Positions 58,343 through 64,000 of a stretch of 64,000 bases of DNA are shown piece by piece. Both the position numbers and the translations under genes were made by a program. The stretch spans positions 94,060-158,059 of the forward strand of contig JAPLGO010000009.1 of NCBI GenBank assembly GCA_026390115.1, read 5' to 3'. Within the stretch, counting starts at the first letter, position 1. Each line of letters begins with the position of its first letter. The DNA is from Campylobacterales bacterium (GTDB lineage: Bacteria > Campylobacterota > Campylobacteria > Campylobacterales > Sulfurimonadaceae). The notes under the pieces were generated by a model that was given only the letters and a program-made list of their open reading frames with translations, ran no database searches and was not told where the DNA came from.

Positions 58343-60147
58343 AAATTTACCTCATTTATTTTAGTTTGTATAAGCGATAAAAACTCTTTTTCGCTTAGAT
58401 TGTATTGTTCCCTTGTTCGACGGTCTCTAATTGCTACAGTTTTGGCTGCAATTTCTTCATCGCCTATCACAACTATCATCGGAACACGCGTTTTTTCGGC
58501 TCTTCTAATTCTTTTATTTAAAGAATCATTTTTCGCGAATATCTCACTATCAGCACCAATGTCGATAAGTTTATCTGATAATTCCTTAGCATACTCTTTA
58601 TGTGTATCGGCAACAGGAACAATTGCTACTTGTGTAGGAGCAATAAACATCGGGAATTCACCAGCATAATGCTCTGTTAAAATCCCTATAAAACGCTCAA
58701 ATGATCCAAGAATTGCTCTATGAATCATTACTGGCTGTATTTTATCGTTATTTTCACCATTATATTGAAGTTCAAATCGTTCAGGTAAATTAAAATCTAA
58801 CTGAATCGTTCCGCACTGCCATTCACGACCGATTGCATCCGTAATTTTTATATCTATTTTTGGACCATAAAAAGCGCCGCCTCCCTCATCTATCGCATAA
58901 GGAAGGTTATTTTTGTTCATTGCATTTTTAAGTGCCTGAGTTGAAATTTCCCAAACTTCATCACTTCCAACCGCTTTTGCTGGTTTCGTAGAAATCATCA
59001 TCTTGTAGTTAAATTCAAATGTGCTCATGATTTTATCGACAAAATCAACAACTTCTATAATCTGCTCTTCAATCTGCTCAGAAGTACAAAAAATGTGTGC
59101 ATCATCTTGAGTAAATTCACGAACACGAAAAAGTCCATGAAGTGCACCGGTCATTTCATGACGGTGAACTACACCATACTCAAAATATTTAAGTGGTAAA
59201 TCGCGGTAAGAGTGTAACTCCTCTTCATAAACTTTAATATGTCCCACACAGTTCATAGGTTTAACGCCAAATTCAAGTTCATCTATGTTTGTAAAATACA
59301 TATTTTCGCCATAGTTTTGGTAGTGACCTGATGTTTTCCATAAATCACTTCGAAGCATCTCAGGTCCACGAACAGGCTCATAACCACGTTTACGATGTGC
59401 TTTAAACAGAAGTGACTCTAATCTTGCACGAAGACGCCCACCCGCAGGAAGCCAAATAGGAAAACCAGCACCAACTTCTTCACGGAAAGTAAAGAGTTTC
59501 ATCTCATTTCCAAGTTTACGGTGATCTCGTTTTTCAGCTTCAGCCATTTGATCCAAATATGCTTTGAGTGACTCTTTATCTGCAAAGGCGATACCATAAA
59601 TACGCGTTAAAACCTCATTTTTAGAGTCGCCGCCAAGGTACGCACCCGCTATTTTCATAAGTTTAAAATATCTAATAAGTCCTATGTTTGGCAAGTGAGG
59701 ACCACGGCAAAGGTCTTCAAACTCACCTTGCTTATAGATTGAGACTTTGTCTCCTTGAATTCTTTCCATTACAGCAAGCTTTAAGTGGTCATTTTTGAAC
59801 TTTTCTTTTGCTTCATCTATAGAGATATCATATTTTTCTATCTCATATTTCTTCTTTGCAAAAGACAGCATCTCTTTTTCAATGTTTTTCAGATCTCCTT
59901 CACCTATTTCATGTGAAGTTTTAAAATCATAGTAAAATCCCTCTTTCACCGTTGGTCCCACATAGAACTCTGCATCTGTGTAGAGTGATTTTATGGCTTG
60001 AGCCATCAAGTGAGCCGTTGAATGTCGAAGAATTTCTAAAGAATCAGGTGAGTTATCAAGAAATATTTGCTCCCCTTCAAATCCAAGCTCTTTAGCAGTT
60101 TGTAAGTCAATTATTTCATTATTATGTTTTATTGCGATTGCATTCAA
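58339..60147 (-). CDS. thrS: Threonyl-tRNA synthetase
   Basis: A 602-residue ThrRS: an N-terminal TGS domain (shorter than usual), the editing domain with [14 protein letters not shown] and [10 protein letters not shown], then class II motifs with [14 protein letters not shown] and the zinc Cys in [11 protein letters not shown], and the anticodon domain at the C-terminus. Overlaps infC by 4 bases. Confidence 0.98.
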   Translation of the reverse strand: MNAIAIKHNNEIIDLQTAKELGFEGEQIFLDNSPDSLEILRHSTAHLMAQAIKSLYTDAEFYVGPTVKEGFYYDFKTSHEIGEGDLKNIEKEMLSFAKKKYEIEKYDISIDEAKEKFKNDHLKLAVMERIQGDKVSIYKQGEFEDLCRGPHLPNIGLIRYFKLMKIAGAYLGGDSKNEVLTRIYGIAFADKESLKAYLDQMAEAEKRDHRKLGNEMKLFTFREEVGAGFPIWLPAGGRLRARLESLLFKAHRKRGYEPVRGPEMLRSDLWKTSGHYQNYGENMYFTNIDELEFGVKPMNCVGHIKVYEEELHSYRDLPLKYFEYGVVHRHEMTGALHGLFRVREFTQDDAHIFCTSEQIEEQIIEVVDFVDKIMSTFEFNYKMMISTKPAKAVGSDEVWEISTQALKNAMNKNNLPYAIDEGGGAFYGPKIDIKITDAIGREWQCGTIQLDFNLPERFELQYNGENNDKIQPVMIHRAILGSFERFIGILTEHYAGEFPMFIAPTQVAIVPVADTHKEYAKELSDKLIDIGADSEIFAKNDSLNKRIRRAEKTRVPMIVVIGDEEIAAKTVAIRDRRTREQYNLSEKEFLSLIQTKINEVNF

Positions 60148-60178
60148 AATTTATAATCCTCTATTATTTTTAATTTCA

Positions 60179-60223
60179 ATCTTGGCATGTGGAAACTTTC
60201 AAAACAAGTTCCCATGCCAAGAT
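60179..60223 (-). terminator. Motif-bearing hairpin after ilvD
   Basis: ATCTTGGCATG...GGAAAC and GTTCCCATGCCAAGAT form a stem of about 16 bp with one bulge and an 11-base loop, 4 bases after the ilvD stop. One arm holds a perfect TTTCCACATGCCAAG copy. No T-run follows, so it may be a terminator or a motif site. Confidence 0.5.
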
Positions 60224-60226
60224 ATT

Positions 60227-61912
60227 TTATAGCTCAGTTTTTAAAACTGCACCGTTTGAAGCGTTAGAAACCAATAGTGCATAACGCTTTAACCACTTAG
60301 ATTTTACCTCATTTTTATGAGGTTTCCATGCAGCCCTTCTTTTTTCAATCACATCTTCACTTACATTGAGTTGCAATAAATGCGTATCAACATCAAGCTC
60401 AATCTCATCACCATCTTCTACAAGTGCAATTAAGCCACCCTCAGCAGCCTCAGGAGAGATGTGACCTATGCTTGCTCCACGCGTAGCCCCAGAAAAACGT
60501 CCGTCTGTAATAAGGGCAACACTTTCACCAAGTCCCATCCCCATAATAAGCGAAGTTGGTGCAAGCATCTCTTGCATGCCAGGCCCACCTTTTGGACCTT
60601 CATAGCGAATAACTACTACATCACCGGATTTAACTTTATGAGCCATAATTCCAGCTAGTGCTTGTTGTTGTGAGTTAAAACATATTGCTTTACCTTTAAA
60701 CTGTCTCATATTTCCAGTTATGCCAGCAGTTTTTACAACCGCACCTTCAGTAGCAAGATTTCCAAACAGAATCGACAAACCACCTACTTTAGAGTAAGCA
60801 TTTTCATTCGTATGAATAATAGTTTCATCTAAAATTTTTGCATCTGCTATTCGCTCTCCAAGAGTTTCACCCGTTACAGTTGGGTTATCAAGATGAAGCA
60901 TTCCACCACGACGGCTTACTTCTTTCATAACAGCATTCACACCGCCTGCACGGTTAATATCATCCATGTGAACTGTTGTGAGTGAAGGAGAAATTTTTGC
61001 AATATGTGCTACATTATCAGCAATTTTATTAATTTTTTCTATTGGAAAGTCAACTTCTGCCTCTTTCGCAATAGCCAGCATGTGTAAAACAGTATTTGAG
61101 CTTCCACCCATTGCCATATCCACAACAAAAGCGTTATGAATTGCTTTTTCATTTAAAACATTACGAAGATTATATTGAGCATCATCTGCTTTAGCCATTT
61201 CTACAACTCTTTTAGCAGCTTTTTTAACCAACTCTATTCTTGCCGGCGTCATGGCTAAGATAGTTCCATTTCCAGGAAGCGCAATTCCCATGGCTTCACA
61301 TAATGTGTTCATGGAGTTTGCAGTAAACATACCAGAACAACTTCCACCGCTTGGACAGGCATTGCACTCAATATCATAGAGTTCTTCATCCGTTATTTTA
61401 CCCTCAGCATGTTCACCAACAGCTTCAAAAGCAGTTGCCAAATCTATCGGAGTACCATCTTTTTTGTAGCCAGCAGCCATTGGACCTCCAGAGACGAATA
61501 CGGTTGGAACATTAACACGAAGAGCACCCATAATCATTCCCGGAACAATTTTATCACAGTTAGGAATACAAATCATTGCATCAAGCTTATGTGCATTCAT
61601 GACAGTTTCTATGGAATCCGCAATTATTTCACGAGAGGGAAGCGAATAAAGCATGCCATCATGCCCCATTGCAATTCCATCATCCACACCAATGGTGTTA
61701 AAAACAAATGGGACTCCGCCGGCCTCACGAATAGCTTCTTTAACTATTTCCCCGTATTCATGTAAGAAAAAATGTCCAGGTATAATATCTATATAGCTAT
61801 TTGCTATACCGATAAAGGGCTTATCAAAATCTTCATCTTTTAAACCTGTAGCTCTTAAAAGTGAGCGATGAGGAGCTTTATCAAACCCCTTTTTTATAGT
61901 ATCACTTCTCAT
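60227..61912 (-). CDS. ilvD: Dihydroxy-acid dehydratase
   Basis: IlvD makes the 2-oxoacid precursors of valine and isoleucine. The 561-residue protein has [12 protein letters not shown] and [19 protein letters not shown] for the iron-sulfur cluster, and [22 protein letters not shown] near the C-terminus. Confidence 0.98.
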   Translation of the reverse strand: MRSDTIKKGFDKAPHRSLLRATGLKDEDFDKPFIGIANSYIDIIPGHFFLHEYGEIVKEAIREAGGVPFVFNTIGVDDGIAMGHDGMLYSLPSREIIADSIETVMNAHKLDAMICIPNCDKIVPGMIMGALRVNVPTVFVSGGPMAAGYKKDGTPIDLATAFEAVGEHAEGKITDEELYDIECNACPSGGSCSGMFTANSMNTLCEAMGIALPGNGTILAMTPARIELVKKAAKRVVEMAKADDAQYNLRNVLNEKAIHNAFVVDMAMGGSSNTVLHMLAIAKEAEVDFPIEKINKIADNVAHIAKISPSLTTVHMDDINRAGGVNAVMKEVSRRGGMLHLDNPTVTGETLGERIADAKILDETIIHTNENAYSKVGGLSILFGNLATEGAVVKTAGITGNMRQFKGKAICFNSQQQALAGIMAHKVKSGDVVVIRYEGPKGGPGMQEMLAPTSLIMGMGLGESVALITDGRFSGATRGASIGHISPEAAEGGLIALVEDGDEIELDVDTHLLQLNVSEDVIEKRRAAWKPHKNEVKSKWLKRYALLVSNASNGAVLKTEL

Positions 61913-61981
61913 AAAAATCCTTATACTATATAATTGTAAATGAGATTATATCATTTTTTTTAAATTTTATAAGAAAAACTC

Positions 61982-62010
61982 TTTACAAACAAAAAAAAAG
62001 TGGCTATAAT
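61982..62010 (+). promoter_or_regulatory. Promoter of the tRNA array
   Basis: TTTACA (61982-61987), a 17-base spacer and TATAAT (62005-62010): a near-consensus sigma-70 promoter 33 bases ahead of the first tRNA. Confidence 0.75.
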
Positions 62011-62043
62011 TCCGCTCACTTAAAAAATAAGTGCGTAAAAATT

Positions 62044-62118
62044 GCGGGAATAGCTCAGTGGTAGAGCACAACCTTGCCAAGGTTGGGGTCGCGAGTTCGA
62101 ACCTCGTTTCCCGCTCCA
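62044..62118 (+). tRNA. tRNA-Gly (GCC)
   Basis: Full cloverleaf: acceptor GCGGGAA/TTCCCGC, anticodon loop TTGCCAA with anticodon GCC, T-loop TTCGAAC, discriminator T and encoded CCA. First of four tRNAs. Confidence 0.96.
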
Positions 62119-62150
62119 TTTAAAATTATAAATTGTTGAAAGACACCCAA

Positions 62151-62237
62151 GCCCGGGTGGCGAAATCGGTAGACGCAGGGGACTTAAAATCCCCCGGTAG
62201 TAATGCTGTGCCGGTTCAAGTCCGGCCTCGGGCACCA
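62151..62237 (+). tRNA. tRNA-Leu (TAA)
   Basis: Class II tRNA with acceptor GCCCGGG/CTCGGGC, anticodon loop CTTAAAA (TAA), a long variable arm (GGTAGTAATGCTGTG) and encoded ACCA end. Confidence 0.95.
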
Positions 62238-62256
62238 TTGGAAAAATTGATTGACT

Positions 62257-62330
62257 GGTGCCATCGCCAAGTGGTAAGGCCGCAGCCTGCAAAGCTGCTA
62301 TCCCCAGTTCAAATCTGGGTGGCACCTCCA
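62257..62330 (+). tRNA. tRNA-Cys (GCA)
   Basis: Acceptor GGTGCCA/TGGCACC, anticodon loop CTGCAAA with anticodon GCA, T-loop TTCAAAT and encoded TCCA end. Confidence 0.95.
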
Positions 62331-62361
62331 ATTTTATAATTACATTTACAACTATATATGT

Positions 62362-62450
62362 GGATCTTTGGCAGAGTTGGTCGAATGCACCGGTCTTGAA
62401 AACCGGCGAGGGTTATACCTCCCAGAGTTCGAATCTCTGAGGGTCCACCA
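62362..62450 (+). tRNA. tRNA-Ser (TGA)
   Basis: Class II tRNA with acceptor GGATCTT/AGGGTCC (some wobble), anticodon loop CTTGAAA (TGA), long variable arm and encoded ACCA end. The 242 bases after it, up to the insertion sequence, hold no gene and no clear terminator. Confidence 0.94.
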
Positions 62451-62726
62451 CCTATTTAAACAATTCCTTTATTTACGATACTTTAAGAGATTACAAAATC
62501 AATAAATCTTATACCGTTAATCAAATTATTCTCCGGTTACTTTTTTTTTACAATGTACACTTTTATGAATATATTTGAGGAAAAAGGCACAAACTTGACG
62601 CGATGTTTTTCACGCCTTCTCAATGGTAGTTAATTACGCCAATTCAAATAGTAAGTGCAATACCTGATTAAACTGCTACATAAGATTTAATCTGTCAACC
62701 CTATATCATATAAAAAACATAACACT

Positions 62727-63600
62727 CTAAGCAGCCATTTCCATTCGTAACATTTTTTCTTCAAACTCTACTGGTGACAAATAATTACTGCTTAAATGAA
62801 TTCTCTGTTCATTGTAAAAAATTTCAATATATTCAAATATCATTTGATTATCCTGAGTTCTAGTTTGAAATATTTCATAATGTGTCAATTCAGTTTTTAG
62901 TGAATGAAAAAAACTTTCACTTACTGCATTATCCCAGCAATTACCTTTTCTTCTCATACTTTGAACTATCTCATGTTCTTTGAGTAGCTCTTTATATGCA
63001 TATGAAGCGTATTGTGAGCCACTGTCAGTGTGCCAGAATAGTCCAGCATGTGGATTTCTTTGTTGTATCGCCATACGCACTAAAATCATTCTCATGTTAT
63101 CATCCATAGACCAGCCAACTACTTTTCTTAAACATATATCTATAACGATAGCAAGAAAGAGCCTGTCTTCTGCTTTTGGGATATATGTTATATCTCCAAC
63201 ATGCACTGTATCTGTGGTAGTGGAAGTAAAGTTTCTATCTAATATATTTGGAGCAACTTCAAGACTGTGATTTGAATCTGTCGTGTTCGCTTTGAACTTT
63301 TTTCTCATTTTTGGTACAAGATTGAGTGTTCTCATGATGTTTCCAATTCTTCTTTTGGAAACTATCAGTTCGTATTTTTTCAGCACTGCCTCTTTAATCC
63401 GTCGTTGTCCATAGGCTTCTCTGCCAGTAGTAAAGATGCTCTTTATGAGATTATTAAGCTCTTCATCCACCTTTTCAACAACTCAACCAGTTTTAATCCA
63501 GTGATAATTACTACTCACATCCACAGCAAAAATTTTACACATAAGAGTGATACTGAAAATGATTTTATTCTCTTTTATCCATGCGTTCTTTATAAAGTTC
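62727..63600 (-). pseudogene. IS3-family transposase OrfB with an in-frame stop
   Basis: The 247-residue open part has the rve integrase domain with the DDE triad intact: HVGDITYIP, WHTDSGSQYAS and NCWDNAVSESFFHSLKTE. Upstream the frame continues in typical OrfB style (IFSITLMCKIFAVDVSSNYHWIKTG) but is broken by a TGA at 63483-63485. The frame is -1 to OrfA, as in IS3 frameshifting. So the catalytic half is whole but the full enzyme cannot be made without readthrough. Confidence 0.75.
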
Positions 63601-63604
63601 GCCC

Positions 63605-63918
63605 TCAAGAGACACAGATGTCTTTGGCGAAGTACGCGGCTGCCTCTTTTAGTATATCTCTTCCTTGTTTGAGTATCTTGTTTTCAGCTCTAAGTCTGAT
63701 ATTCTCATCCTCAATCGTCTCTTTAGCTGTAAATTTTTTAGTAGTTCTTCTTGCATCAATTTTAATGTTATTTGCTAGTTTGTGTTCTCGAATCCAATTA
63801 TGAATCGTTTTAGAATTCATACCTAAATCTGCACCAATCTTTAAGACAGACTTTTCATTACTGAGTGCTAATTGCACCGTAGAACTTTAAACTATTTTGT
63901 ATATTGACTCGCTCTCAT
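63605..63918 (-). pseudogene. IS3-family OrfA, broken near its start
   Basis: OrfA with its helix-turn-helix (SVLKIGADLGMNSKTIHNWIREH) and leucine-zipper-like end (ENIRLRAENKILKQGRDILKEA). The likely true start is the ATG at 63918 after GAGGTAAAA, encoding RASQYTK; then a TAG (63892-63894) and a one-base deletion separate it from QLALSNEK. Internal initiation could still give 90 residues. Confidence 0.65.
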
Positions 63919-64000
63919 TTTTACCTCACCTACTCACTTTATTCTAACTCAGAATACCTTTGTATTCTTTGTATGAATTAGTGTAGCCATATCATTTAAA

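Larger units (their letters stand above)
62693..63989 (-). mobile_element. Decayed IS3-family insertion sequence
   Basis: About 1.3 kb with the two-gene IS3 layout on the minus strand. Imperfect terminal repeats match at 13 of 19 bases: TGTCAACCCTATATCATAT from 62693 and TGGCTACACTAATTCATAC read leftwards from 63989. No clear target duplication is visible. It lies 242 bases after a tRNA array. Both genes carry stops. Confidence 0.7.

Noticed and set aside
62020..62331. Minus-strand 103-residue open frame across the tRNA genes (PEAGLEPAQ-like protein)
   Set aside because: It is the antisense of tRNA genes, a well-known false protein in databases.

Overview
The window looks like chromosome of a Campylobacterota (Epsilonproteobacteria) bacterium close to Sulfurimonas. 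It is AT-rich, with dense genes in overlapping operons. It carries a cytochrome bc1 complex ending in a diheme c-type subunit, a ccoNOQP cbb3 oxidase followed by a DUF4006 gene, a four-subunit pyruvate:ferredoxin oxidoreductase of the kind used by the reductive TCA cycle, AddAB-type helicase-nucleases, and a lone hisZ. The genus is inferred from gene content and protein style; no search was run.

Layout. 1-9.9 kb: the 3' end of a class A penicillin-binding protein, an NTF2-like protein, a short-chain dehydrogenase, hom, an AlaC-like aminotransferase, two unknown proteins (one RodZ-like) and a ribosome-maintenance run (rlmB, rsmI, rpmE, rsmE). 9.9-13.4 kb: cofactor and queuosine genes (moeA, queD, queE, moaA). 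13.5-19 kb: a DUF2846/SHOCT lipoprotein, an outer-membrane porin and petABC. 19-27.4 kb: a glycosyltransferase-like protein, mnmG, a two-gene unit of a repeat protein and a Sel1 protein, ribE-recQ, an MnmD-like methyltransferase and an AlkC-like alkylation repair protein. 27.5-30 kb: a small accessory patch with an orphan membrane protein, a YefM/Txe-type toxin-antitoxin pair whose toxin is frameshifted at a C8 tract, and luxS with two unknown genes. 30-37 kb: the por operon, a HAD phosphatase, an oligopeptide-type binding protein and a DUF945 protein. 37-45 kb: rpsI-rplM, an apparently truncated surface protein and addAB. 44.5-49.4 kb: the cbb3 operon with four downstream small or membrane genes. 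49.6-62 kb: carA, DUF507, MotE/FliJ-like flagellar genes, purA, hisZ, a class V aminotransferase, rdgB, an MFS carrier, thrS-infC and ilvD. 62-62.5 kb: a tRNA array (Gly, Leu, Cys, Ser). 62.7-64 kb: a decayed IS3-family element.

How it works together: bc1 and cbb3 form a microaerobic respiratory chain, and the ferredoxin-dependent oxidoreductase links acetyl-CoA and pyruvate. Most other genes are housekeeping.

The most unusual signals are: (1) the 8-mer CCACATGC, found 17 times on the two strands where base composition predicts about one, often extended to TTTCCACATGC or TTTCCACATGCCAAG, lying in unrelated reading frames and in gene-end hairpins, which resembles a DNA-uptake or other genome-wide signal; (2) the off-frame C8 tract in the toxin gene; (3) a 29-residue single-helix peptide gene inside the cbb3 operon; (4) a long structured RNA between the por operon and luxS; (5) an FNR-type box placed exactly for class II activation of ccoN.
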